A DNA stretch of 64,000 nucleotides, from contig JAIUNM010000014.1 of assembly GCA_020162035.1 (NCBI GenBank), positions 30,871 to 94,870 of the forward strand, written 5' to 3'. Position 1 is the first letter of the stretch, and every line of letters begins with the position of its first letter. A model generated the notes under the pieces. It was not told the DNA's origin and made no database searches. It worked only from the letters and a program-made list of their open reading frames with translations. The position numbers were made by a program, and so were the translations under genes. This document shows, in pieces, positions 16,519-25,553 of the stretch. This DNA comes from Bacteroidota bacterium (GTDB lineage Bacteria > Bacteroidota > Bacteroidia > B-17B0 > Aurantibacillaceae).

Positions 16519-18212
16519 TAAACAGCCAGTTTTTTATAACGAGGACGTTTTGGTTCAATATTCCCTAGTCGTTTTTTTCTATTTTCTTCATATTCACTAT
16601 ATCCTCCTTCAAAATAATAAACACTACTATCGCCTTCAAATGCTAAAATATGAGTGCAAACCCTATCTAAAAACCATCTATCGTGACTAATAATAACTGC
16701 ACACCCCGCAAAGCTTTCTAAACCTTCTTCTAAAGCGCGTAAAGTATTCACATCTAAATCATTTGTTGGCTCATCTAACAACAACACATTTCCACCTTCT
16801 TTTAAAGCCATTGCTAAATGCAAACGATTTCTTTCACCGCCAGAAAGCACTCCACATTTTTTACTTTGATCATTTCCACTAAAATTAAATCTACTTATAT
16901 AAGCTCTGCTATTAATAGATTTGCCTTCAAACATTAAACTTTCTGTTCCTCCACTTAAAACATCGTAAACTGTTTTATTAGGGTCAATATCTTTATGCGT
17001 TTGATCAACATAACTTATTTTTACAGTTGGTCCAACTTTAAATTCGCCTTCGTTAGGTTTTTCTAACCCCATTATCATTTTAAACAATGTAGTTTTACCT
17101 GCACCATTAGGGCCAATTATACCAACTATACCTGCAGGAGGTAATTTAAAGTTTAATTTTTCGTACAATAATCTATCTCCAAATCCTTTTGCAACATTTA
17201 TTGCTTCAATAACTTCGCTACCCAAGCGCGGACCGTTAGGAATAAAAATTTCTAAATTTTCTTCTTTAGATTTTACATCTTCTCCCAACATTTTTTCGTA
17301 ATTACTTAAACGTGCTTTTTGTTTAACGCCACGACCTTTTACACCGGCGCGCACCCATTCTAACTCACGGGCTAAGTTTTTTTGACGTTTACTTTCTGAT
17401 TTTTCTTCTTGTTTTAAACGTTCGCGTTTTTGCTCTAACCAACTACTGTAGTTTCCTTTCCAAGGAATACCCTCTCCTCTATCTAATTCTAAAATCCACC
17501 CTGCAACGTTATCTAAAAAGTATCTATCGTGTGTAACTGCAATAATAGTACCCTTATATTGTTGCAAATGTTGCTCTAACCAATCAACACTTTCAGCATC
17601 TAAGTGGTTCGTTGGCTCATCTAATAACAAAATATCTGGTTCTTGTAATAGCAATCTACATAAAGCTACTCTACGACGCTCTCCTCCTGATAAAATATTA
17701 ATTGGCGTATCGCTTTCTGGGCAACGTAAAGCATCCATTGCACGCTCTAGCCTATTATCTAAATTCCATAAATCTTGTTGATCGATTAACTCTTGTAATT
17801 GTGCTTGACGATTAATTAATTTATCCATTTTATCTGGATCATTAATTATTTCTTCGTCCATAAATTTGTTATTTACTTCTTCAAACTCATTTAAAATATC
17901 TACTTGTTTTTGAACTCCTTCTCTTACAATTTGAATTACAGTTTTGGTTTCATCTAGCTTTGGTTCTTGCTCAAGCATACCAATACTGTACCCTGGAGAT
18001 TGATGTATTTCGCCAATATAATCTTTATCAACACCTGCCATTATACGCAGTAATGATGATTTACCAGATCCGTTTAAACCTAATACGCCAATTTTTGCGC
18101 CATAATAAAACGAAATATAAATGTCTTTTAAAACTTGTTTTTGTGGGGGGTGAATTTTACTAACATTCACCATGCTAAAAATAATTTGTCTTCCTTCGGG
18201 GGTGCTACTCAT
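16518..18212 (-). CDS. ettA: ABC-F protein, energy-dependent translational throttle EttA
   Basis: 564 residues with two ABC ATPase domains and no membrane part. Domain 1: Walker A GLNGSGKSS near 45, signature LSGGERRRVALCRLLL near 170, Walker B LLLDEPTNHLD. Domain 2: Walker A GPNGAGKTT near 365, LSGGERNRLHLAMAL, LLLDEPTNDLD. The interdomain linker with the toe/arm region includes the WVRAGVKGRGVKQKARL block typical of EttA. It binds the ribosomal E site and gates the first peptide bonds according to ATP/ADP. High similarity of pattern makes another ABC-F class unlikely. Confidence 0.95.
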   Translation of the reverse strand: MSSTPEGRQIIFSMVNVSKIHPPQKQVLKDIYISFYYGAKIGVLGLNGSGKSSLLRIMAGVDKDYIGEIHQSPGYSIGMLEQEPKLDETKTVIQIVREGVQKQVDILNEFEEVNNKFMDEEIINDPDKMDKLINRQAQLQELIDQQDLWNLDNRLERAMDALRCPESDTPINILSGGERRRVALCRLLLQEPDILLLDEPTNHLDAESVDWLEQHLQQYKGTIIAVTHDRYFLDNVAGWILELDRGEGIPWKGNYSSWLEQKRERLKQEEKSESKRQKNLARELEWVRAGVKGRGVKQKARLSNYEKMLGEDVKSKEENLEIFIPNGPRLGSEVIEAINVAKGFGDRLLYEKLNFKLPPAGIVGIIGPNGAGKTTLFKMIMGLEKPNEGEFKVGPTVKISYVDQTHKDIDPNKTVYDVLSGGTESLMFEGKSINSRAYISRFNFSGNDQSKKCGVLSGGERNRLHLAMALKEGGNVLLLDEPTNDLDVNTLRALEEGLESFAGCAVIISHDRWFLDRVCTHILAFEGDSSVYYFEGGYSEYEENRKKRLGNIEPKRPRYKKLAV

Positions 18213-18275
18213 AACTTTAATTTAAAGCGTTAAGATAGCAAATGATTAGGATAAAAACTAAGTTTATAGAAAAAA

Positions 18276-18671
18276 TTATTTAGTTTCTAAAACTTTTTTA
18301 ATATTTGGTTTAAAATAAAGTTCGGATTTAAGAATTTTACCGTCTTCTCTATAAATTGGCTGCCCGTTTGCATCTAATTTACTCATATTACTGCGTTGTA
18401 TTTCGTCAAACACTTCGGCAATTTTATGTTGTAAACCATGTTTTAAAATTGTTCCAAATAAAATATAAAGTTGATCGCCAAGTGCATCGGCAATTTCAAC
18501 AATATCCTCATTTTTGCATGCTTCTAAATATTCATCATTTTCTTCTTTAATAAGAGCATGCCTTAAATTATAAGTTTTTTCATCAACTAAAGTTATTTCA
18601 TTTGCATTTCCAATTTTAAATGTTTCGTGAAATAAAGCAACTGCATCTATTTTATCTTTTAAAGAACCCAT
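18276..18671 (-). CDS. MazG-like nucleotide pyrophosphohydrolase
   Basis: 131 residues with the all-alpha NTP pyrophosphohydrolase signature: KEENDEYLEA (E-x2-E) near 40 and EIADALGDQLYILFGT (E-x2-D) near 62, which hold Mg2+. It matches the single-domain branch often annotated as phosphoribosyl-ATP pyrophosphatase-like, but there are no histidine genes near, so house-cleaning of abnormal NTPs is more likely. Its start overlaps the stop of the OmpH gene by one base. Confidence 0.8.
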   Translation of the reverse strand: MGSLKDKIDAVALFHETFKIGNANEITLVDEKTYNLRHALIKEENDEYLEACKNEDIVEIADALGDQLYILFGTILKHGLQHKIAEVFDEIQRSNMSKLDANGQPIYREDGKILKSELYFKPNIKKVLETK

Positions 18672-19327
18672 TACTTTTTAGTTGATTTTTTATTGTTATA
18701 AGCTTCGTTAATTAAAGGTACAACTTGGTTTGTTATATCTAAAGTTGCATTTCCTAATAACATTGTAGGAACAGACTCACTATAAGAAAGGATATAATCA
18801 TACTTTCCTGCATTCCATTTAAGCAAAAATTCTTTAATATTTTTTTGAAAATTTTCATTTTTTTCTGCAATATCCATTGTTAAATTATCAATTTGTAATT
18901 GCTTATTTTGAGCATCTTTTTCAATTTGTTGAATTTTTTTAGCCTTAGCATTCAATTCTGCTTCTGAAGCAATACCTGCTTTTGCAGAATTTTGATAATC
19001 AATCATTTCTTTTTCATAATTTTGTTGCAACGCCATTAAACTTCCTTCAATTGCAGAACGTCTGTTTTTTGCTTCCTTTTCTAAATCTTTAACTTCGTTA
19101 GATGTTTCGTTTAAAATATCTAAATTAATAAATGCAATTTTACCTGTAGGTTCGGTACCTATTTGTTCAACCTTTTTAGGTTTTAAATTTATATTGTTAG
19201 CTAAACTATCTGAATTTATAATTTTACTTCTACAAACTTCAGAATTTGGGTTTGCACAAGATTTGTAAAACAAGTAACCAACTGCAATTACTAAAATACC
19301 GTTAACTGTAAGTAAAATTTTATTCAT
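18671..19327 (-). CDS. OmpH/Skp-family periplasmic chaperone-like protein
   Basis: 218 residues. An uncleaved or lipoprotein-like N-terminal hydrophobic segment (ILLTVNGILVIAVGYLFYKSC) is followed by GKIAFINLDILNETSNEV, the usual start of the OmpH fold, a long coiled coil at about 80-165 rich in Lys/Glu/Gln, and the strand-forming end YDYILSYSESVPTMLLGNATLDIT. The family chaperones unfolded outer membrane proteins in the periplasm. Cys23 could be a lipidation site, but the preceding residues (YFKS-type) are not a good lipobox. Co-transcribed with the MazG-like gene. Confidence 0.85.
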   Translation of the reverse strand: MNKILLTVNGILVIAVGYLFYKSCANPNSEVCRSKIINSDSLANNINLKPKKVEQIGTEPTGKIAFINLDILNETSNEVKDLEKEAKNRRSAIEGSLMALQQNYEKEMIDYQNSAKAGIASEAELNAKAKKIQQIEKDAQNKQLQIDNLTMDIAEKNENFQKNIKEFLLKWNAGKYDYILSYSESVPTMLLGNATLDITNQVVPLINEAYNNKKSTKK

Positions 19328-19343
19328 TCCGTTAATTTTAACA

Positions 19344-19351
19344 CAAATATA
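19344..19351 (-). promoter_or_regulatory. Promoter -7 element of the OmpH gene
   Basis: On the minus strand TATATTTG, an exact TAnnTTTG match, 17 nt before the OmpH start. No clear TTG at the -33 position. Confidence 0.5.
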
Positions 19352-19425
19352 ATCAGTTTAATACGTTAAAAAAGAAATATATTGCTAATAGTATATAAAT
19401 TAAAAAACTTTAACAAGATGTAATG

Positions 19426-20496
19426 CTAATTTTGAAAGTAATTATTTAATGCCGTATATACTTTTGGGTGATTAATTAATGATGAATGCAATTCGGTTAA
19501 GCACCATTGTTTGGATTTTAATTGTGCTTGTTGTTGATTGGCTTGTAAAAACGACTGTACAAACAATGGAATATTTTTATCTGAATTAAACTCAAAAGTC
19601 AATTTTTGATTTTCGGGATATTGAACAAAATTGATATCTAAAACATTATCATTTCTATTAAATACGTTTGTTATTGGTGTTATAAAAAACACAAATATAC
19701 AAGCATAAAATAATGGTTTTTGTAATAAAATACTTAAGCTAAAATAACGTTGTTTGGTTTCGCCAAAAAACAAAATTATTAATACACTTATAAATACAAA
19801 ATTAATAAACCAATTTGCATAATTTAAATTTGTAGCCGATGGAAATAAAAGTATAATTAAAAATAAATGAAAAATAATACCCAAACTTACAGCAAGGTAA
19901 CGAGCAATTGGAAAAATTAAAGCTATTCCAATTAAAAAAACTAAAACCGGTATTGCTTTACCAATTTTTATAAAAAAATAAAATTGTCTTTCGCTAAAAA
20001 CGTTTGAGTATTGGTTTAAAAATGGTTGTAAAACATCACCCACAAAATATGCATTAAAATTGTACAATGCATTGCATATATAAATTGAAATAATTAGTAA
20101 CTGCAGATAAATAAAAATTACTGTGTTTTTATGAGGATTATCAACTCTTCCATTAAACAAAAGCAGTAAAATTAAAATTACATTATAAGTTAAAAACCAT
20201 GGTTGTAATCTACTTAAATCTAATAAAACTAAAAATGTATTTATTAAAACACTAATTAAAATTAACAGTCTTTCGTACTTAAAAAAAAGCGACATACCAA
20301 GGCACAAACAACTTAATATAGTAAGTAAACCATCAATTTTAAAATTAATATTTAAATGAATTAATGGTGTTGTAGGAAAAAACCTTTCGCTTAGCCATAA
20401 TTTATAACTTAAACAAAACGAAAAAATTAAACTAATAACAATTATGTTTTTAAGTAATTTTAAGCGTTGGGGGATTGTAAATAATTTAGTTGTCAT
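19426..20496 (-). CDS. Polytopic inner membrane protein, HTTM-like, unknown function
   Basis: 356 residues with about nine hydrophobic helices, then a soluble C-terminal tail of about 75 residues. The segments SRLQPWFLTYNVILIL and YFVGDVLQPFL resemble the HTTM/vitamin-K-carboxylase-like membrane family, but I cannot see catalytic residues that would confirm it. It follows the NlpC/P60 lipoprotein by 3 nt and is surely in the same transcript. Confidence 0.6.
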   Translation of the reverse strand: MTTKLFTIPQRLKLLKNIIVISLIFSFCLSYKLWLSERFFPTTPLIHLNINFKIDGLLTILSCLCLGMSLFFKYERLLILISVLINTFLVLLDLSRLQPWFLTYNVILILLLLFNGRVDNPHKNTVIFIYLQLLIISIYICNALYNFNAYFVGDVLQPFLNQYSNVFSERQFYFFIKIGKAIPVLVFLIGIALIFPIARYLAVSLGIIFHLFLIILLFPSATNLNYANWFINFVFISVLIILFFGETKQRYFSLSILLQKPLFYACIFVFFITPITNVFNRNDNVLDINFVQYPENQKLTFEFNSDKNIPLFVQSFLQANQQQAQLKSKQWCLTELHSSLINHPKVYTALNNYFQN

Positions 20497-20499
20497 TTT

Positions 20500-21036
20500 T
20501 TAATTTAATCTTCCTGAACCGTAATATGTTTTTTTAAAATAAGCGTCTTCTAAACTGCTAATCATAACACCTTTGCTAGTGCTTGCGTGTACAAATTTCT
20601 CATCTTTTATATAAATACCAACGTGCGAAACTGATTTACCATTTGTTACAAAAAAAACCAAATCGCCCTCTTGTAAATTTGATTTTTTTATTTTATCGCA
20701 TGTTTTGTAAATGTCGCCTGAGCTCCTTTCGGTGTTTTTATTGTAAACATTTCTAAATAAAATATTTGTAAAACAACTGCAATCAGTTCCATTTTTATCG
20801 CAACCACCATATTTATATGGTGTTCCATACCAATCTGCAATAAAGCTATAAAGTTTGCTTTTTTCTATGTTTTGTTTATTAACACCTAATTTTTCTTCAA
20901 CAATTGCGATTTTTGAAGGAGCAATATTATTGTTATTTGAAACGCTATTTTTTGTTTGTGTATGTTTTTTGTGTTTACACGAAACAAAAACTAACATTAA
21001 AACACTTATAATTAAATATGTTTTATTTATTTTTAT
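20500..21036 (-). CDS. NlpC/P60 cell-wall peptidase lipoprotein with a probable ATA start
   Basis: The NlpC/P60 domain covers the C-terminal 115 residues. Catalytic residues, numbered from the ATG at 20997, are Cys73 (GTDCSCF), His125 (SVSHVGIYI) and His137 (KFVHAST). It should cut D-Glu-mDAP-type bonds in peptidoglycan at the outer membrane. Starting at the ATG leaves only six uncharged residues before the lipobox cysteine, too short for export. The only upstream in-frame codon that gives a normal lipoprotein signal (K-I-N-K-T-Y then a hydrophobic run to VFVSC) is ATA at 21036; a stop lies two codons before it. A promoter-like TAACTTTA ends 5 nt before that ATA. If the ATA is rejected the gene is 20500-20997. 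Confidence 0.8.
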   Translation of the reverse strand: MKINKTYLIISVLMLVFVSCKHKKHTQTKNSVSNNNNIAPSKIAIVEEKLGVNKQNIEKSKLYSFIADWYGTPYKYGGCDKNGTDCSCFTNILFRNVYNKNTERSSGDIYKTCDKIKKSNLQEGDLVFFVTNGKSVSHVGIYIKDEKFVHASTSKGVMISSLEDAYFKKTYYGSGRLN

Positions 21037-21040
21037 TGCT

Positions 21041-21048
21041 TAAAGTTA
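21041..21048 (-). promoter_or_regulatory. Promoter -7-like element (TAACTTTA) of the NlpC gene
   Basis: Seven of eight bases match TAnnTTTG on the minus strand. Its distance to the ATA codon at 21036 (4 nt between) is the same as that between the mntR box and its ATG, suggesting a leaderless message. The -33 half is not recognisable. Confidence 0.4.
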
Positions 21049-21129
21049 ACTATTGTATTAACCTAATTATTAATAAGTTAAATTCATTTTTAGACAAGCA
21101 ATTGTTAACAACCCAAAACCACATTTTGT

Positions 21130-21160
21130 TTGAAAAAAACTAAATTAATAGTTATCTTTA
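21130..21160 (+). promoter_or_regulatory. Promoter of the E1 dehydrogenase gene
   Basis: TTG (21130-21132), 20 nt spacer, TATCTTTA (21153-21160), seven of eight matches. Predicted start point near 21166, a leader of about 13 nt. A 10-bp palindrome TTGTTAACAA lies just upstream at 21102-21111. Confidence 0.45.
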
Positions 21161-21178
21161 TGGTTTAGCACTTTTTAA

Positions 21179-23269
21179 ATGGAAGATATTACAACTAAGT
21201 CAACTACCTTGAAAACAAAAATTACCCAAGAAGTTTTAGTTAAAGCGTACGAATTAATGTGTACCGCTAAAAGCATGGCTGAGCTTTATGAAGCAAATAA
21301 AGAGATTACTGCAAAGTATGTTCATGCAACAAGTAGAGGCCATGAGGCTGTTCAAATTGCTTTAGGTTTACAATTAATGCCTAAAGATTATTTAAGCGCT
21401 TATTACCGAGATGATAGTATTTTATTAGCAATTGGCATGCAACCTTTTGATTTAATGTTGCAATTACTTGCAAAACGAAATGATCCTTTTAGTGGAGGGA
21501 GAACCTATTATTCGCACCCAAGTTTAAAGCGAGATGATATGCCTAAAATTCCTCACCAAAGTAGTGCTACTGGTATGCAAGCTATTCCAACCACAGGTGT
21601 TGCATTAGGATTACAATACATTCAAAAAAACAATATGGTTTCAAATAACGAAGATAGTGCAATAGCAGTATGTTCTTTAGGCGATGCTAGTTGTACCGAA
21701 GGTGAAGTATCTGAAGCCTTTCAAATGGCCGCTCTTAAACAATTGCCTATTTTATTTTTTGTACAAGATAACGAATGGGATATTAGTGCTCATGCAAAAG
21801 AAATTAGATCGCAAGATATTTCCGAATTTGCTAAAGGCTTTAAAGGCATTGAAACACGAACTATTGATGGCACAGATTTTATTTTAAGCTACAACACTAT
21901 AAAAGAAGTGTTAGAAAAAGTAAGAACCGAACAAAGACCTTTTTTAATTCATGCTAAAGTGCCTTTATTAAATCATCATACAAGTGGTGTAAGAAAAGAA
22001 TGGTACAGAGATGATTTAGCCGAGGCTGAAAAACGAGACCCACTTCCACGTTTAAGAAATCAACTTATTATTTCGGGTGTAGAAGCCTTGCAAATTAAAG
22101 AAATTGAAACTAATGCAAAAGAAAAAGTTGAAAACGATTATAAAAAAGCTTTATTAGAAGAAGATCCAAAACCAGAAGATTTATTTTTACACGAATTTGC
22201 TGAAACACCAATTAAAGAAGAAAAAGGTGAAAGATCGCCAGCAGGAAAGCAACCAACAGTAATGGTTGATAGTGCTTTATTTGCTATTAGAGAGTTAATG
22301 ACAAAGCACCCAGAATGTTTATTATATGGGCAAGATGTTGGAGCAAGACTTGGAGGAGTGTTTAGAGAAGCCGCAACACTTGCACAACAATTTGGAGATC
22401 ATAGAGTTTTTAATACTCCAATACAAGAAGCTTTTATTGTAGGCTCAACTGTAGGGATGAGTGCTGTTGGATTAAAGCCAATTGTTGAAGTTCAATTTGC
22501 AGATTATATTTGGCCAGGCTTAAACCAATTGTTTACTGAAGTAAGCAGAAGTTGTTATTTAAGTAACGGTAAATGGCCTGTGAGTATGATTTTGAGAGTA
22601 CCAATTGGCGCTTACGGAAGCGGTGGTCCTTACCATTCAAGCTCTGTAGAAAGTGTATTAGCAAATATTAGAGGAATTAAAATTGCTTACCCAAGTACAG
22701 GTGCCGATTTAAAAGGTTTACTTAAAGCTGCGTATTACGACCCAAATCCTGTAGTTATGCTAGAACATAAAGGCTTATATTGGAGTAAAATTAAAGGAAC
22801 AGAAGATGCAAAAACAATAGAGCCTGATGAAAATTATGTTATACCATTTGGTAAAGCGCGTATTGTGCAAGAAGCAAGTAATGATGCAGTAGATAAAGGA
22901 AACACACTAACCATAATTACATACGGAATGGGTGTGTATTGGGCAAAAAGCGCAGCTAAACAATTTAACGAAAAAATAGAAATTGTTGATTTAAGAACCC
23001 TTGCACCTATTGATGAACAAACAATTTTTAATAGTGCAAAAAAACATGGGAAAGTGTTAATTGTTACCGAAGAACCTGTATTTAATGGCTTTGCACAAAG
23101 TATTGCCGCTCGCATTAGCGAAAATTGTTTTAAATATTTAGATGCCCCAGTTAAAGTTTTAGGTGCTGAAAATTTACCTGCAATTCCTTTAAATAGTACT
23201 TTAGAAAAAACAATGCTTCCAAATGCTGATAAAGTTATAGAAGCAATAGAAAAACTTTTGGCATATTAA
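21179..23269 (+). CDS. 2-oxoacid dehydrogenase E1, fused alpha and beta subunits
   Basis: 696 residues. The alpha part (about 1-330) has RGHEAVQIALG, YYRDDSILLAIG and the TPP motif GDASCTEGEVSEAF...DNEWDIS; the beta part (about 360-696) has LLYGQDVGARLGGVFREA, FNTPIQEAFIVGSTVGMSAVGLKPIVEVQFADY (shown here as FNTPIQEAFIVG and PIVEVQFADY) and IITYGMGVYWA. It decarboxylates branched-chain 2-oxoacids (or pyruvate) with TPP and passes the acyl group to E2. The fusion is typical of Bacteroidetes. No E2 or E3 gene is adjacent. Its stop overlaps the start of the next gene (TAATG). Confidence 0.93.
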   Translation: MEDITTKSTTLKTKITQEVLVKAYELMCTAKSMAELYEANKEITAKYVHATSRGHEAVQIALGLQLMPKDYLSAYYRDDSILLAIGMQPFDLMLQLLAKRNDPFSGGRTYYSHPSLKRDDMPKIPHQSSATGMQAIPTTGVALGLQYIQKNNMVSNNEDSAIAVCSLGDASCTEGEVSEAFQMAALKQLPILFFVQDNEWDISAHAKEIRSQDISEFAKGFKGIETRTIDGTDFILSYNTIKEVLEKVRTEQRPFLIHAKVPLLNHHTSGVRKEWYRDDLAEAEKRDPLPRLRNQLIISGVEALQIKEIETNAKEKVENDYKKALLEEDPKPEDLFLHEFAETPIKEEKGERSPAGKQPTVMVDSALFAIRELMTKHPECLLYGQDVGARLGGVFREAATLAQQFGDHRVFNTPIQEAFIVGSTVGMSAVGLKPIVEVQFADYIWPGLNQLFTEVSRSCYLSNGKWPVSMILRVPIGAYGSGGPYHSSSVESVLANIRGIKIAYPSTGADLKGLLKAAYYDPNPVVMLEHKGLYWSKIKGTEDAKTIEPDENYVIPFGKARIVQEASNDAVDKGNTLTIITYGMGVYWAKSAAKQFNEKIEIVDLRTLAPIDEQTIFNSAKKHGKVLIVTEEPVFNGFAQSIAARISENCFKYLDAPVKVLGAENLPAIPLNSTLEKTMLPNADKVIEAIEKLLAY

Positions 23270-23772
23270 TGCTTAAATTAAAAACTAATATATTAGAACA
23301 TACCAATATGTTTGGTAGTTCTTATATACCAATTAGCGCCATTCAATTAAAAAAAATTGGAGGATATAAAATTCGTTTATTATGTAAAATAAATAACCAA
23401 GAGCCATTTCCATGTGCGGTTATGCCTTTGGGTGAGGGTAAAAACTTTATAATGCTTTCTAAAGAAAAATTTAAAAAGTTAAAATTAAATTACACTGATG
23501 TTTTTACGATTGAATTAATTAAAGATGAAAGCGAATACGGAATGCCAATTTGTGAAGAATTACAAGAAGTTTTAAACCAAGACCCTGAAGGAAAAAAAAG
23601 ATTTAATGATTTAACCCCAGGCAAACAAAGAAATATAATTTACTACACAAATAAAATTAAAAGCGCAAACTTAAGAGCAGAACGTGCTTGGTTATTTATT
23701 TCTAATTTAAAATTTGAACCAAAAGGTAAAGAAAGAATTCCTTTTATATTAGGCTTAAAAAACTTTAAATAG
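23269..23772 (+). CDS. YdeI/OmpD-associated family protein (DUF1905 plus YdeI)
   Basis: 167 residues. The N-terminal DUF1905-like beta barrel (about 1-90, GGYKIRLLCKIN, GEGKNFIMLSKE) is followed by the helical YdeI tail: LNQDPEGKKRFNDLTPGKQRNIIYY and KIKSANLRAERA, the usual block with a Thr-Pro-Gly-Lys-Gln-Arg motif (given in two parts). Members are linked to resistance to bacteriocins or cationic peptides, but the biochemical role is unclear. It is translationally coupled to the E1 gene by a one-base overlap and ends 8 bp into the convergent oxidoreductase gene. Confidence 0.8.
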   Translation: MLKLKTNILEHTNMFGSSYIPISAIQLKKIGGYKIRLLCKINNQEPFPCAVMPLGEGKNFIMLSKEKFKKLKLNYTDVFTIELIKDESEYGMPICEELQEVLNQDPEGKKRFNDLTPGKQRNIIYYTNKIKSANLRAERAWLFISNLKFEPKGKERIPFILGLKNFK

Positions 23773-24838
23773 CATCAAAATCTACAACAATTTTATCTGT
23801 AATTGGGTGCGATTGACAAGTTAATATAAACCCTTCTTCAACCTCAGCATCAGTTAAAGCAAAATTCGCATCCATTTTTACTTTTCCTTCTATTAATTTT
23901 GCTCTGCAAGTGCAACACACTGCACCTTTACAACTAAAAGGGGCGTCAACTCCTGCTTCTATACTGGCATCTAAAACACTTAAACCTGTTGTTTCTAAAT
24001 TAAAATTTGTTTCGATACCATATTGTATAACTGTTACTTTTGAGTTTACATTCCCACCTGAAATTTCACTTTTTTCAGCTTTATTTACAGCATCAATAAC
24101 ACCACTAAAGTATTCTATTTTAATTTTTTCTTTTGCTATTTTTAAATCTTCTAACGCATTTTTTACATTTTCCATCATTGGTCCAGGCCCACAAATAAAA
24201 AACTCATCAGCTTTTGAAATATTTAAATGATTAATTAATGCTGTTGCTTTTTCTTTAGTAATAATTCCTTTTTGTAATTCAGGAACATTTGATGAATTGT
24301 CATCAAAAACATATACAACATTTATTGCTTGATTCGCATTGTTTATCTCATCAATTTCTTTTTTAAAAATTGTTGAATCTTCATTTTTATTCGCATAAAT
24401 TAAAGTTATTGTGCTATTTTTCTCAACATACAATACACTTTTAAGTATACTCATCATTGGTGTAATTCCACTTCCGCCAGCAAACAACACGTAATGTTTT
24501 TTGTTTCCTCCACTTAAAGAAGAGTGAAAATTTCCCATTGGTGTCATTACTTCAACACTAGTTCCAACTTTTAATTCTCTATTTAAATAAGTACTAGCTT
24601 TACCTCCTAATACTTCTTTAACAGCAACTCTTAATTCTTTATCACCGTATGGACTAGAGCAAATGCTATAGCTTCTTCTAATTTCTTCGCCACCAATAGA
24701 TAATTTTAGTGTAATATATTGACCTTGTTTAAATTGATATTCGGGTTGTTGCATTGGAGGAATTTCAAATGCAATAGAAACTGCTTCAGTTGTTTCTCTT
24801 TTAATGTCTTTAACTTTTAATGTATGAAAACGTGCCAT
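23765..24838 (-). CDS. PaaE-like NAD(P)H oxidoreductase: FAD domain plus 2Fe-2S ferredoxin
   Basis: 357 residues. The ferredoxin-reductase part covers about 1-240: FAD motif RRSYSICSSP near 54, NAD(P) motif LFAGGSGITPMMSIL near 117, and FICGPGPMMENV near 215. The plant-type ferredoxin covers about 265-357 with ligands CKGAVCCTC (C-x4-C-x2-C) and a distal Cys in ILTCQSH. This is the reductase of the phenylacetyl-CoA epoxidase type (PaaE), but no paaABCD genes are near, so it may serve another oxygenase or desaturase. It stands alone. Confidence 0.9.
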   Translation of the reverse strand: MARFHTLKVKDIKRETTEAVSIAFEIPPMQQPEYQFKQGQYITLKLSIGGEEIRRSYSICSSPYGDKELRVAVKEVLGGKASTYLNRELKVGTSVEVMTPMGNFHSSLSGGNKKHYVLFAGGSGITPMMSILKSVLYVEKNSTITLIYANKNEDSTIFKKEIDEINNANQAINVVYVFDDNSSNVPELQKGIITKEKATALINHLNISKADEFFICGPGPMMENVKNALEDLKIAKEKIKIEYFSGVIDAVNKAEKSEISGGNVNSKVTVIQYGIETNFNLETTGLSVLDASIEAGVDAPFSCKGAVCCTCRAKLIEGKVKMDANFALTDAEVEEGFILTCQSHPITDKIVVDFDAI

Positions 24839-24926
24839 GATAATTTTAAAAGCCTAAATTACAATTTTTTAATCATTTTAGAGTGAGAAAAATCAAGTAA
24901 AAGAAATTAAAAAATCTTAATTTTGT

Positions 24927-25550
24927 TTAGTTTAAAACATCTAAACTGCCTAAACCCTCTCTAACAACAACAGGTTCGCTCCCGCTACAATCAATTACAG
25001 TACTAGTGTAAATATTACCAAATCCACCATCAATAACACCATCAACAATAGTTTCGTATTGCTGATGAATAATTTCGGGGTCGCTAAAATATTCTAATAT
25101 ATCATCTGTATTATCGTGTAAACTTGTACTAATAATAGGGTTTCCTAATTTTTCGATTATAGCTTTACAAATTGTATTTTTTGGAACTCTAATACCTACT
25201 GTTTTTTTGTTTTGCTTTAATAATTTAGGCACGTTATTATTTGCTTCTAAAATAAAAGTATAAGGCCCAGGCAAAGCTTTTTTCATAATTCTAAATACAG
25301 AATTATTTATTGGTTTTGTATAATTGCTTAAATGGCTTAAATCGCTACACACAAAGCTAAAGTTGCTTTTGTCGGGTTTAATGTTTTTTAATTTGCAAAC
25401 TCTTTCAAAAGCATTTTGATTTGTAATATCGGCACCTAGTGCATAAACTGTATCTGTTGGATAAATGATGACTCCCCCGTTTTTAAGAAGTTCAACTATT
25501 TCATCAACAGTTTTGAAATTTATATTATCAGGGTTTAATCTGTAAAGCAC
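24927..25550 (-). CDS. Sua5/YciO/YrdC-family protein (threonylcarbamoyl-AMP synthase-like)
   Basis: 207 residues with the YrdC fold: GGVIIYPTDTVYALGADI near 30, CKLKNIKPDKSNFSFVCS, PGPYTFILEA and KTVGIRVPKN near 118, PIISTSLHD near 142. These form the nucleotide and L-threonine/bicarbonate site for threonylcarbamoyl-AMP, used for tRNA t6A. The single-domain length and the KPDKSNFSF block point to the YciO-like branch, so the cell may have a second, true TsaC. It starts 3 nt after the preceding minus-strand gene unit in the opposite reading order. Confidence 0.85.
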   Translation of the reverse strand: MLYRLNPDNINFKTVDEIVELLKNGGVIIYPTDTVYALGADITNQNAFERVCKLKNIKPDKSNFSFVCSDLSHLSNYTKPINNSVFRIMKKALPGPYTFILEANNNVPKLLKQNKKTVGIRVPKNTICKAIIEKLGNPIISTSLHDNTDDILEYFSDPEIIHQQYETIVDGVIDGGFGNIYTSTVIDCSGSEPVVVREGLGSLDVLN

Positions 25551-25553
25551 AAT

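Noticed and set aside
21102..21111. TTGTTAACAA palindrome before the E1 gene as an operator
   Set aside because: Ten AT-rich bases are expected by chance in such DNA; there is no second copy or linked regulator.
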